DNA of 64,000 nucleotides, from assembly GCA_018383195.1 (NCBI GenBank), contig JAGZOP010000002.1:65216-129215 (forward strand). Direction: 5' to 3'. The DNA comes from Clostridiaceae bacterium. GTDB taxonomy: Bacteria; Bacillota; Clostridia; Oscillospirales; Butyricicoccaceae. The notes below the pieces were generated by a model, which was not told the DNA's origin, did not search any database, and was given only the letters and a program-made list of their open reading frames with translations. Both the position numbers and the translations under genes were made by a program. Below, piece by piece: positions 36,363-44,489 of the stretch (positions are counted from its first letter, which is position 1; every line of letters starts with the position of its first letter).

Positions 36363-37204
36363 TTCTTCGCCTTTTCCTTCCTAGCGAACAGCATCCCTTT
36401 TTTCTTTTTTTCGCTCGTTTCCGGGATCAATTCCGCTTCAAGGATCTTACGCAGCGTTTCCGGGTCGAGCTGCCGCTTAAGCATCCCGCCGATCGCAACC
36501 GAAATTGCGCCGGTTTCTTCGGACACCACAACCACAACTGCATCCGAGTTTTCACTCATGCCAACCGCCGAACGATGGCGGGTTCCAAGATCGCGGCTGA
36601 GGTTTAAATTTTTGGAAAGCGGCAGCACGCACGCCGCCGAATGAATGCGCCCGTCGCGCAGCACCATCGCCCCGTCATGCAGGGGGGATTTGGGATAGAA
36701 AATATTTTTAATCAGTTCCGCAGACGGTTCCGCGTCAATGCGCGTGCCTGACTTCATGATCTCCCCAAGACGCTCATTTCTCTCAAAAACCATCAAGGCG
36801 CCTGTGCGCGACCAGCTCATTGACTCACATGCCAGAACGGTCTGAGAAATTGCAAAGTCAATCTCGGTTTCTCCGCTTTCCCTGCGCACAAGCAGCTTGG
36901 TTACGCGCCCCATACCGATCTGCTCGAGCAGGCGACGCAGTTCGGGCTGGAAAACGACTGCCAAGATCAGCGCGCCTACGCTGAACGTCATTTCCAATAC
37001 ATAGCTGATTGTGTTCAAATGCACTGCCGACGCAAAAATCTGCGCAGCCATCAAAATTACAACGCCTTTCAGCAGACGTTCCGCGCTGGTACCGCGCACA
37101 AAACGCAGCAAGTGGTAAATCAAAAATGCAACGATCAGAATATCAATCAGATCGGTAACCGACCCATTTTTGATATACAGCCAATACTTTTCCCAAAAAT
37201 CCAT
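36359..37204 (-). CDS. cdaA: Diadenylate cyclase CdaA
   Basis: Makes the second messenger c-di-AMP from two ATP; it controls potassium, osmolyte and wall homeostasis. 281 aa. Three N-terminal membrane helices (about 18-34, 47-60, 70-86) precede the DAC domain with the catalytic DGA at 177-179 (SPLHDGAMVL) and RHR at 209-211. First gene of the cdaA-cdaR-FAD oxidoreductase-rseC operon. Confidence 0.97.
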   Translation of the reverse strand: MDFWEKYWLYIKNGSVTDLIDILIVAFLIYHLLRFVRGTSAERLLKGVVILMAAQIFASAVHLNTISYVLEMTFSVGALILAVVFQPELRRLLEQIGMGRVTKLLVRRESGETEIDFAISQTVLACESMSWSRTGALMVFERNERLGEIMKSGTRIDAEPSAELIKNIFYPKSPLHDGAMVLRDGRIHSAACVLPLSKNLNLSRDLGTRHRSAVGMSENSDAVVVVVSEETGAISVAIGGMLKRQLDPETLRKILEAELIPETSEKKKKGMLFARKEKAKK

Positions 37205-37292
37205 CTGTCACACCTGTACATTTCCGTTTCATCATTTCGTCCGTTTTGGGACAATTCCACATCAAACCATCCGCATTCATGCGGATATAATT

Positions 37293-37321
37293 ATTTTACC
37301 ATATTCCCACCAAGCTGTGAA
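37293..37321 (-). promoter_or_regulatory. Promoter of the cdaA operon
   Basis: TTCACA (37321-37316), 17 bp, TAAAAT (37298-37293), with a TGG extended -10 context, on the minus strand. Just downstream lies a perfect palindromic hairpin, ATCCGCAT-TC-ATGCGGAT (37269-37286), inside the 5' leader. Confidence 0.7.
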
Positions 37322-37338
37322 TAGATTTCGCCGACTTT

Positions 37339-38466
37339 TCACAATTTCTCAAAGATCTCACGTACCGTATCACAAAAAGACTCCGTCTCCTCCATCGTAT
37401 TGAACGGACCGAACGAGGCGCGGACTGTCCCACTGCCCATTGTTCCGGCAGATCGGTGGGCTAGCGGCGCGCAGTGCAGACCTGCACGCACACAGATGCC
37501 GCGTGCAGCCAGACGTTCCGCAATAATCTCGCAGGCGAGGTCTGGATGACGAAAAGAAAGCACCCCGCCTTGCTGCGCGCCGCAGAAAACCTCAATTCCG
37601 TCAATCTCCCTCAGTCTTCTCGCCATTGCGTCTTTCAAGCTGCGTTCATGCTGCGCAATTTCCTCCACGCCCCGACGCAGGATAAACCGCAGCCCTGCCG
37701 CCAAGCCTGCAATTCCCGGCACATTTGGCGTGCCGCTTTCAAACCGGTCAGGCATCAGCGACGGCTGATGCAGTTCACTCGACAAACTACCCGTCCCTCC
37801 CTGCATCAGCGGACGCGCGAGACGCTCTGAGCATACAAGCAGCATGCCGGTTCCCTGCGGACCAAGCAGCCCTTTATGCCCGGGCATACAGACCGCTGCT
37901 ACATTTTTCAGCTTCCCAACGTTCAGTTCTGCCGCTCCCGCCGACTGAGATGCATCGACAATCATAGCGGCGCCCGTACCTGTCAGCAGGTCATCAATTT
38001 CTTCCAGCGGAATCATTCCGCCGAACACATTGGACATATGGTTGACAATCAGCAGATTTGCCCCCCGATTCAGGGCGCGTTTTGCAGAGTCAATCAGCGC
38101 ATTCCCGTCAAAGGGAGCGCTTTTCATCACCATGTATGAGACCCCGCGTTCGGTCAGCGGCCGTACCACCGAATTGTGTTCGTACCCGGTGATCGCTGCG
38201 CAGGTTGTTTCATCGGTCAGCGCATAAATTGCCTGATTGAGCGCATGGGTCGCATTCATGGTGAAAACCACCTGTTCAGGCGCTTCCAAGCCAAAAAGCT
38301 GCGCCGCAAGCTCCCGGCATTCATAAACAAGCTCCCCTGCGCGCAGCGCCGGCCGGTGTCCGGAACGTCCATAGCCTCCCGCCTGCCTCATCGCCGCATA
38401 TTGCGCAATATATACTTCACGCGGTTTTTGAAGCGATGTCGCCGCGTGGTCGAAATAGATCATCAT
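37339..38466 (-). CDS. Cysteine desulfurase family protein (class V aminotransferase fold)
   Basis: A 375-aa PLP enzyme of the branch annotated as cysteine desulfurase-like. It has YFDHAATSLQKP at the start, TMNATHALNQAI, HMSNVFG, the PLP lysine in MPGHKGLLGPQGTG (near 196) and the C-terminal RAGLHCAPLAHRSAGT loop with the candidate persulfide Cys. The gene overlaps the DUF3343 gene by four bases. In Clostridia that pair commonly sits with sulfur/selenium-trafficking genes, so a role in selenium or sulfur transfer is inferred. Confidence 0.88.
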   Translation of the reverse strand: MMIYFDHAATSLQKPREVYIAQYAAMRQAGGYGRSGHRPALRAGELVYECRELAAQLFGLEAPEQVVFTMNATHALNQAIYALTDETTCAAITGYEHNSVVRPLTERGVSYMVMKSAPFDGNALIDSAKRALNRGANLLIVNHMSNVFGGMIPLEEIDDLLTGTGAAMIVDASQSAGAAELNVGKLKNVAAVCMPGHKGLLGPQGTGMLLVCSERLARPLMQGGTGSLSSELHQPSLMPDRFESGTPNVPGIAGLAAGLRFILRRGVEEIAQHERSLKDAMARRLREIDGIEVFCGAQQGGVLSFRHPDLACEIIAERLAARGICVRAGLHCAPLAHRSAGTMGSGTVRASFGPFNTMEETESFCDTVREIFEKL

Positions 38467-38711
38467 TTCTGCCCCCCTTCGTCAGGATCATCAAATTCAT
38501 AAACCCGTGCAGGCGCAAAATTTTTCTCAGACATCCGCCGCTGTGCCTCCGATAAGTCTCCGCTTTGGATTCGCACCCCCCACGCACAGGAATTATCCCG
38601 CTTATCGCGCGGCGGCTTGCGCAGCACGCCGCGAATTCCCGCCCCTTGCAGCAGACGGGCGCAGCGCAGCGCTTCTGTTTGCGAACGACAGACAATCATA
38701 ACTCTTCTCAA
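38463..38711 (-). CDS. DUF3343 domain-containing protein
   Basis: A small putative Se/S-carrier-like protein. I place the start at a TTG (38711), eight bases after GGAGG, giving 82 aa; an ATG at 38756 has no ribosome site. The MIVCRSQTEALRCARLLQGAG strand-helix and the KPPRDKRDNSCAWGVRI segment with its single conserved Cys fit DUF3343. Translationally coupled to the following desulfurase-like gene. Confidence 0.8.
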   Translation of the reverse strand: MRRVMIVCRSQTEALRCARLLQGAGIRGVLRKPPRDKRDNSCAWGVRIQSGDLSEAQRRMSEKNFAPARVYEFDDPDEGGQK

Positions 38712-38768
38712 TGGACTTGCCTCCTCATAAAAAAGATTCTTTTTTATGCTATGCATTCCACAGAATAG

Positions 38769-38797
38769 TTGCGAAAATTCTCCGTCTATGCTATGCT
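38769..38797 (+). promoter_or_regulatory. Promoter of the DUF815 gene
   Basis: TTGCGA (38769-38774), 17 bp, TATGCT (38792-38797) with a TGC extended -10, about 36 bases before the start codon. Confidence 0.65.
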
Positions 38798-38832
38798 TAA
38801 GGCGAATTCAATACTTTTTGGAGGGATTACCT

Positions 38833-40035
38833 ATGGATTTCCATACACTTCGCGTCCGTGCATCTTTTCTTTCCACCCTGCGCGGTCTTGCCGGCAAACC
38901 TATTGTGACCGCTTACCGAAACGTACTGCACGCACTTTCTCAGGATGTATATGCCTTTGGCGAAGCATACGGCGCACTCTGCGCGCGCATTTATCAATAT
39001 GACGATGCAGGCGAACGTATTCTGCATCTGATTGAGTGCGACAATAACGCGCTGACCGCATCGCTGGATAACCCGTCCTCAGTTGTGTTGGAAGCCACCA
39101 CCCGTGATCTCGAAACACTGTCCGCACTCATCGCGCTGCGCGGACTGGATCTGATCTGTGAAGCGCGCCTTGCTTTCCCCGATGACTGCGATGCGCTTGA
39201 AACGCTTCCTGACTTTCCCGCAGGCAAGCCGCTTCCCTTTACAACCGGCGCACAGCTCGCCGCCTATTACCGCGAAAACGGATATGGTTTTTTTGCAAAG
39301 GCATCATTCTTTACAGTTGGGAAAAATAATGATATCATCGCCATCGAACAGGCAGATTCCATCCGTTTGAGTGACTTAAAAGGATATGCTCGTCAAAAAG
39401 ATCAGGTTATCACCAATACGCTCGCCTTTCTGGAAAACCGCCCGGCAAATAACATCCTGCTGTATGGCGACAAGGGCACCGGCAAATCTTCCACCGTCAA
39501 AGCTGTTGTCAATGAGTATGCGGACCGCGGACTCAAGATCGTCGAAATCTCCCCGAATCAGGTCGGCTGCTTCCCCATGCTGTGCCGAGAAGCAGCACGC
39601 AGCCCCTATCGCATTATCATCTTCATGGATGACTTGACCTTTGACCGTGAAGACGATAACTTTGCCGCACTTAAGGCGTTTATCGAAGGCGGTCTGACCG
39701 GCATGCCCTCCAATCTGATTCTATACGCAACCTCCAACCGGCGTCATCTGGTACGAGAGAGCTTCTCTGAACGTCAGGGTGATGACATCCACGTGCGCGA
39801 TACCCTGGAAACCATCACCTCGCTTTCTGACCGTTTCGGTCTTGAGATTACGTTCTCCGTTCCCGATAAGGATGAATATCTCTCTATCATCGACCAGCTT
39901 GCCGAGGAATATGGTCTTACCATGCCCGCAGAGCAGCTGCATCTTCTGGCAGAGCGTTTTGCCATCCGCCGCAACGGTCGTTCCCCGCGTACTGCGCGCC
40001 AGTTTATCAGCTACCAGCTCACACAGGTACTATAA
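38833..40035 (+). CDS. DUF815 family AAA+ ATPase
   Basis: A 400-aa ATP-binding protein. The ATG at 38833 follows TTTGGAGGG by seven to eight bases. The N-terminal half (about 1-195) is helical and poorly conserved. The ATPase domain follows, with Walker A YGDKGTGKSS (about 216-225), Walker B IIIFMDDLTFDRED, the sensor NLILYATSNRRHL, and the arginine-rich RNGRSPRTARQFI near the C-terminus. DUF815 proteins resemble DnaA/IstB-type AAA+ loaders; the partner is unknown. Single plus-strand gene. Confidence 0.88.
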   Translation: MDFHTLRVRASFLSTLRGLAGKPIVTAYRNVLHALSQDVYAFGEAYGALCARIYQYDDAGERILHLIECDNNALTASLDNPSSVVLEATTRDLETLSALIALRGLDLICEARLAFPDDCDALETLPDFPAGKPLPFTTGAQLAAYYRENGYGFFAKASFFTVGKNNDIIAIEQADSIRLSDLKGYARQKDQVITNTLAFLENRPANNILLYGDKGTGKSSTVKAVVNEYADRGLKIVEISPNQVGCFPMLCREAARSPYRIIIFMDDLTFDREDDNFAALKAFIEGGLTGMPSNLILYATSNRRHLVRESFSERQGDDIHVRDTLETITSLSDRFGLEITFSVPDKDEYLSIIDQLAEEYGLTMPAEQLHLLAERFAIRRNGRSPRTARQFISYQLTQVL

Positions 40036-40085
40036 ATTCTTCGCTTCTTTTTACCCTTTTTATAGTATACTTCACAATAAAGGTG

Positions 40086-40094
40086 TGTTATACT
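40086..40094 (+). promoter_or_regulatory. Extended -10 promoter ahead of the nfeD-SPFH pair
   Basis: TGT followed by TATACT (40089-40094) forms an extended -10. No clear -35 is present. The remaining leader up to the ribosome site at 40151-40160 shows nothing else. Confidence 0.5.
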
Positions 40095-40182
40095 GTAACC
40101 ACAGCAGAACATCTGCTCCTATATTTTAGCAGCTTCAAGCTGCACCTGTGGAAGGGAGGGCTTTCATCTGTTACCACCAGAT

Positions 40183-40623
40183 TTGGGCAATGCGATTGCC
40201 TGGGTTGTGGTCATCATCGCATGCGTTGTAATCGAAGCTTGCACGCTTGACCTGACCTCAATTTGGTTTGCGGTCGGAGCGATTGCCGCACTGATCGTCA
40301 TGCTTCTGGGAGGCGGACTTATTCCCCAGCTTCTTGCGTTTGCGGTGGCGGCCGCAACTCTGCTGATCTTGGTCCGTCCAATGACACGCCGCCTGCTTCG
40401 CCCGAAAGGTGCGCGCACCAATGCCGACCGTATCATCGGAGAACCCGCGATTGTAGTCGAAGAAATCGACAACGTCCGCGGAATAGGCGCCGTCAAAATC
40501 TTCGGGCAGGTCTGGAGCGCGCAAAGCACAGATCACACCAAAATCCCAGTCGGAGAAACGGTGTACATCCGTGCAATCTCCGGCGTCAAGGCCATGGTCG
40601 AACGAGACAGAAAGGAAGGATAA
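40183..40623 (+). CDS. NfeD family membrane protein
   Basis: A NfeD-like protein: two or three helices (about residues 4-20, 24-40 and 43-62) and a C-terminal OB-fold (about 80-140, with IGEPAIVVEEIDN and PVGETVYIRAISGVKAMVER). These proteins partner SPFH/stomatin-type proteins in membrane microdomains, and the SPFH gene follows four bases later. Start choice is uncertain. The first canonical codon is a TTG at 40183, 22 bases from the only good ribosome site (GAAGGGAGGG, 40151-40160). A CTG at 40168 stands at the ideal seven-base spacing and would add five residues. Confidence 0.88.
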   Translation: MGNAIAWVVVIIACVVIEACTLDLTSIWFAVGAIAALIVMLLGGGLIPQLLAFAVAAATLLILVRPMTRRLLRPKGARTNADRIIGEPAIVVEEIDNVRGIGAVKIFGQVWSAQSTDHTKIPVGETVYIRAISGVKAMVERDRKEG

Positions 40624-40627
40624 TTCT

Positions 40628-41539
40628 ATGCCGTTTTTCACTCCGATTCTTATGATTGTTCTGTTAATCCTGCTGATTGCATTTCTGGCATCCAATATTG
40701 TCATTGTGCCGCAGGCAAAGGCATACATCATTGAACGTCTGGGAACCTATCAGGGTACCTGGGGCACGGGACTGCATTTTAAAATCCCGCTGTTCGAGCG
40801 TATCTCCCGCAAGGTCACGCTCAAAGAGCAGGTTGTGGATTTCCCGCCGCAGCCTGTCATCACCAAAGATAACGTCACCATGCAGATCGACACCGTGGTC
40901 TATTTCCAGATCACCGACCCCAAGCTGTTTACCTACGCAATCGAAAACCCGATGGCGGCAATCGAAAACCTGACCGCCACCACCCTGCGCAACATCATCG
41001 GCGACCTCGAGCTTGACCAGACGTTGACCAGCCGCGATCTCATCAACACCAAAATGCGCGCCCTGCTCGACGAAGCAACCGACGCATGGGGCATCAAGGT
41101 CGGCCGTGTAGAGCTGAAAAACATCATGCCTCCGGAAGCTATCAAGGAGTCCATGGAGAAGCAGATGCGCGCTGAACGCGAACGCCGCGAAGCCATCCTC
41201 ATGGCAGAGGGCAAAAAGCAGTCCGCCATCCTTGTTGCGGAAGGTGAAAAGGAATCGACCGTCCTGCGCGCAGAGGCAACCCGCCTTGCGAAGATCAAGG
41301 AAGCCGAAGGCGAAGCGGAAGCGCTGCTTGCCACCCAGAAGGCGCTGGCAGATTCCCTGCGTCTGCTGAACGAAGCATCTCCGACGGATAAGATTATCCA
41401 ACTCAAGGCACTCGAAGCGTTTGCTGCCGCCGCAGACGGCAAGGCAACCAAGATCATCATTCCGAGCGAAATCCAAGGGCTCGCCGGACTGGCTTCCTCT
41501 TTCAAAGAAGTCATGACCGATCCCAAGAATGTCCAGTAA
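40628..41539 (+). CDS. SPFH/band 7 (stomatin-like) protein
   Basis: A membrane-microdomain scaffold of the stomatin/prohibitin type, 303 aa. The start at 40628 has AAGGAAGGA upstream. One N-terminal helix (about 5-24) is followed by the band-7 domain with VPQAKAYIIERLG, PQPVITKDNVTMQIDTVVYFQITDP, and the long charged coiled coil AEREREAILMAEGKKQSAILVAEGEKES. The C-terminus has LKALEAFAAAADGKATKIIIP. Forms an operon with NfeD. HflK/C is the alternative name, but pairing with NfeD favours stomatin-like (QmcA/YbbK). Confidence 0.94.
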   Translation: MPFFTPILMIVLLILLIAFLASNIVIVPQAKAYIIERLGTYQGTWGTGLHFKIPLFERISRKVTLKEQVVDFPPQPVITKDNVTMQIDTVVYFQITDPKLFTYAIENPMAAIENLTATTLRNIIGDLELDQTLTSRDLINTKMRALLDEATDAWGIKVGRVELKNIMPPEAIKESMEKQMRAERERREAILMAEGKKQSAILVAEGEKESTVLRAEATRLAKIKEAEGEAEALLATQKALADSLRLLNEASPTDKIIQLKALEAFAAAADGKATKIIIPSEIQGLAGLASSFKEVMTDPKNVQ

Positions 41540-41550
41540 ACATCATAGAA

Positions 41551-41585
41551 AAAGGCACCCGAAATCAATTTCGGGTGCCTTTTTT
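41551..41585. terminator. Bidirectional terminator between SPFH and MscS genes
   Basis: A 14-bp stem (AAAGGCACCCGAAA with TTTCGGGTGCCTTT) around TCAA with T/A runs on both sides. It touches the stop codon of the converging MscS gene. Confidence 0.9.
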
Positions 41586-42526
41586 CACTTTCCGACAACC
41601 ACCAGATGAGGATATGCAATGTCCACGCCTTCGCGTTCGCAGCGCTCCTTGATAGACTTGAGCAAATCGCTGCGCATGGCAAATGCCGTGCCGTTATCGC
41701 GCGCCCAAAGCTGTGCACGGATGACGACTGCCGAATCCGCCAGCTCCTGCACTCGGATGACCACCGGCGGCGCGCCAGCCTGCCGTTCAGCGTCAGTACG
41801 GTTATCAAAGTAATCCGGATGCTGCACAATTTCCTCACGCATAATCCGCATGGCATGCGCAATATCCGATTCATAAGTAATCCCTACATCCACCATCAGG
41901 CAGACCTTATTCTCCGTATGGTTGGCGTTTTCGATAATTGCACTGTTCATGGTATCGTTCGGAATAATGACACGCTTGTTTTCAATCGTGCGGATGATGG
42001 TGTGCCGCAGGGTAATCTCCTCCACGGTACCTGACACGCCGCTCGATACCACATTGACCACATCCCCAATCACAAAGGGTTTAAAGGTCAAAATCATAAA
42101 ACCGCTGACCACGGACCCCATTGCCTGCTGTGACGCGAAACCGATGACAACAGCAAGCACGCCGCCTGCCGCAAACAGCTTATTCATCCCCGCCGCAAGC
42201 GGTGGAATGTTGCTCACAATCACCGCAAACGCAGTAAAATAGATTGCAGCCAGTGCAAAATATCTCAGATAGGAACATATTGTCGCAGCCGGATTGCCTG
42301 CATCCAGCATCTTCTGCACGGTACGGCGAAAAAAGCGGTTGGTGAGCCGCACAGCAACGACCATCAGCAGAATCACTACTGCAATGAATGCTGCACTTAC
42401 GACAATTCTGCCCAGCCAAGTCTGGGAGAACGCGTCAATCTGTTCTAAAATTGTCTGCGGAACGACTTCATCCACAACAGTTTCAACCGCATCCCCCACT
42501 GCATTCACCGCATTTTGCTCTCCCAT
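41585..42526 (-). CDS. Small-conductance mechanosensitive channel (MscS family)
   Basis: A 313-aa osmotic safety channel. Helices lie at about 38-60, 84-105 and 112-135. The pore helix is Gly/Ala-rich (AAGGVLAVVIGFASQQAMGSVVSGF) and followed by the beta domain (FKPFVIGDVVNV, GTVEEITLRHTIIRTIENKRVIIPN) and the alpha/beta vestibule. The length is typical. The N-terminus has an extra hydrophilic stretch of about 30 residues. Stand-alone gene next to proS. Confidence 0.94.
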   Translation of the reverse strand: MGEQNAVNAVGDAVETVVDEVVPQTILEQIDAFSQTWLGRIVVSAAFIAVVILLMVVAVRLTNRFFRRTVQKMLDAGNPAATICSYLRYFALAAIYFTAFAVIVSNIPPLAAGMNKLFAAGGVLAVVIGFASQQAMGSVVSGFMILTFKPFVIGDVVNVVSSGVSGTVEEITLRHTIIRTIENKRVIIPNDTMNSAIIENANHTENKVCLMVDVGITYESDIAHAMRIMREEIVQHPDYFDNRTDAERQAGAPPVVIRVQELADSAVVIRAQLWARDNGTAFAMRSDLLKSIKERCEREGVDIAYPHLVVVGK

Positions 42527-42589
42527 GCAATCACTCCTTTCAAAAAACAGGGAGGGTAGCGCACTGCACTCCCCTCCCCCAAAATATGC

Positions 42590-44029
42590 TTAGTATGCGT
42601 TGCCCCAGACGATCATCTTCTTCGCGGGTTTGCCGCAAATCGGGCATACCTCGCCAAGGTTTTCCTGCTCAAGCGGCATGCAGCGGGAGGACAGACCAGC
42701 TTCTTCCTTGACCTTTTCCTCGCACGCCAGTTCTCCGCACCACATGGACTTGACAAAGCCTGTATGCTCCGCAACAATCTGCTTCATTTCGTCCAAGCTA
42801 TGCGCCGTGTAGGTATGCTCCTCGCGGTTTTTGAGCGCCTTCTGGAACAGCGCCTCCTGTACCTCATCCAGCAGCTGCGGAATTACCGTAGTCAGGTCTT
42901 CAAACTTCACAATGGTCTTTTCGCGGGTATCGCGGCGGACAAGCACACACTGACCGTTCTCAATGTCGCGCGGACCAACCTCCAGACGAAGCGGGAAACC
43001 CTTCATCTCATACTCGGCAAACTTCCATCCGGGGCTGTTGTCAGACAGATCGATCTTGGCACGGATGCCTGCCTTTTTAATGGTTTCCAGCAGCTCCTGT
43101 GCCTTCTCAGTGACGCCCGGTTTGTGCGCGGCAACCGGAATGACAACGAGCTGGAACGGCGCAATCTTCGGCGGCAGTACCAAGCCTTCGTTGTCACCGT
43201 GGGTCATGATGATCGCGCCGATCATACGGGTGGAAACACCCCAAGATGTCTGATGCATATACTGAAGTGTGTTGTTCTTATCAGTAAACTGCATGTCAAA
43301 TGCACGCGCAAAACCATCTCCGAAATAATGGGAAGTACCGGACTGGAGTGCCTTACCGTCATGCATCATTGCCTCAATGGTATAGGTTTCAACTGCGCCC
43401 GCAAAACGCTCCTTCTCGGTCTTCTGTCCCTTGACAACCGGAATCGCCAAATAATCCTCGCAGAACTTCGCGTAGATGTTCAGCATGCGCATGGTTTCCT
43501 CACGCGCCTCCTGCTCGGTGGCATGCACAGTATGCCCTTCCTGCCACCAGAATTCACGGCTTCTCAGGAACGGACGGGTGGTCTTTTCCCAACGAACGAC
43601 CGAACACCACTGGTTATACAGCTTGGGCAGATCACGCCAAGAGCGGACAGTCTTTGCATAGTGCTCACAGAACAGGGTCTCCGAGGTCGGGCGCACGCAC
43701 AGGCGCTCCTCCAGTTTTTCCGAGCCGCCGTGGGTCACCCATGCAACCTCGGGAGCAAAGCCCTCGACATGATCCTTTTCCTTTTGCAGCAGGCTCTCCG
43801 GAATGAAGATCGGCATTGCTACGTTTTCATGACCGGTCTCCTTAAACATGCCGTCCAGTGTGTGCTGGATATTCTCCCACAATGCCTGCGCATAGGGACG
43901 CATGATGACGCAGCCCTTGACCGAGGAATAGTCGATCATCTCTGCTTTTTTTACAATATCGGTGTACCACTGCGCAAAATCCACGTCCATGGACGTGATT
44001 TCACTGACCAGCTTTTTCTTTTCTGCCAT
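42590..44029 (-). CDS. proS: Proline--tRNA ligase (archaeal/eukaryote-like type)
   Basis: A class II synthetase charging tRNA-Pro, 479 aa. It lacks the INS editing domain of the long bacterial form and has instead the C-terminal extension with zinc-binding cysteines (CGELAC ... C ... CPICG) ending in a Tyr (WGNAY), the archaeal-like type. Class II motifs are MRPYAQALWENI (motif 1 region), RWEKTTRPFLRSREFWWQEGHT (motif 2) and the motif 3 Arg in the KGFPLRLEVGPRD region. No T-box precedes it, unlike valS and thrS; the 68-base gap to the divergent gene holds both starts. Confidence 0.96.
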   Translation of the reverse strand: MAEKKKLVSEITSMDVDFAQWYTDIVKKAEMIDYSSVKGCVIMRPYAQALWENIQHTLDGMFKETGHENVAMPIFIPESLLQKEKDHVEGFAPEVAWVTHGGSEKLEERLCVRPTSETLFCEHYAKTVRSWRDLPKLYNQWCSVVRWEKTTRPFLRSREFWWQEGHTVHATEQEAREETMRMLNIYAKFCEDYLAIPVVKGQKTEKERFAGAVETYTIEAMMHDGKALQSGTSHYFGDGFARAFDMQFTDKNNTLQYMHQTSWGVSTRMIGAIIMTHGDNEGLVLPPKIAPFQLVVIPVAAHKPGVTEKAQELLETIKKAGIRAKIDLSDNSPGWKFAEYEMKGFPLRLEVGPRDIENGQCVLVRRDTREKTIVKFEDLTTVIPQLLDEVQEALFQKALKNREEHTYTAHSLDEMKQIVAEHTGFVKSMWCGELACEEKVKEEAGLSSRCMPLEQENLGEVCPICGKPAKKMIVWGNAY

Positions 44030-44097
44030 AGTTTATGTTCCCTCACTTTTTCTGAATTCATAAGATTCGGATATCACTTTTTAAAGGAGCGTCGATT

Positions 44098-44418
44098 ATG
44101 AATCTCTCACAATCATTTTACGTGAAGCCATCCTCACACGAAATTGTTCATACAACCGTTTCTCTTTCCCCAGAGCAGCGCCCTGCCCTTGCAGGCACCG
44201 TTGTAGATGCCTGTGACAAGCCTGTTGAGGGCGCTCTTGTCACATTTTACCGTGCAGATGCGCCGAGCGATCCCGTCGGAGCGCTTTATACCGATGCACT
44301 CGGACGGTTCGCCTTCGGACCGCTTGAACCCGGAAAGCTCTACCACATCAATGTATCCAAACGGACAGATCGCATCCGCGCGCTCGAACAGCTTCGACCG
44401 GAGTTTATTTCGGACTGA
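44098..44418 (+). CDS. Carboxypeptidase-regulatory-like (Ig-fold) domain protein
   Basis: A 106-aa soluble protein with one CarboxypepD_reg-like beta sandwich (about 30-95: GTVVDACDKPVEGALVTFYRA ... LYTDALGRFAFGPLEPGKLYHINV). The ATG has AAAGGAG seven to eight bases upstream. No signal peptide is seen, which is odd for a fold usually found in secreted proteins. Divergent from proS; function unknown. Confidence 0.8.
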   Translation: MNLSQSFYVKPSSHEIVHTTVSLSPEQRPALAGTVVDACDKPVEGALVTFYRADAPSDPVGALYTDALGRFAFGPLEPGKLYHINVSKRTDRIRALEQLRPEFISD

Positions 44419-44489
44419 TTCGACGTTTTCCGGCAGTCGAAAATTTGCAAACTGCCGCTGAATGCAATCATCACACCCCTGACAGCCGA

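Noticed and set aside
44420..44457. Hairpin between the Ig-fold gene and thrS
   Set aside because: Only short imperfect stems without a clear U-tract; not called as a terminator.
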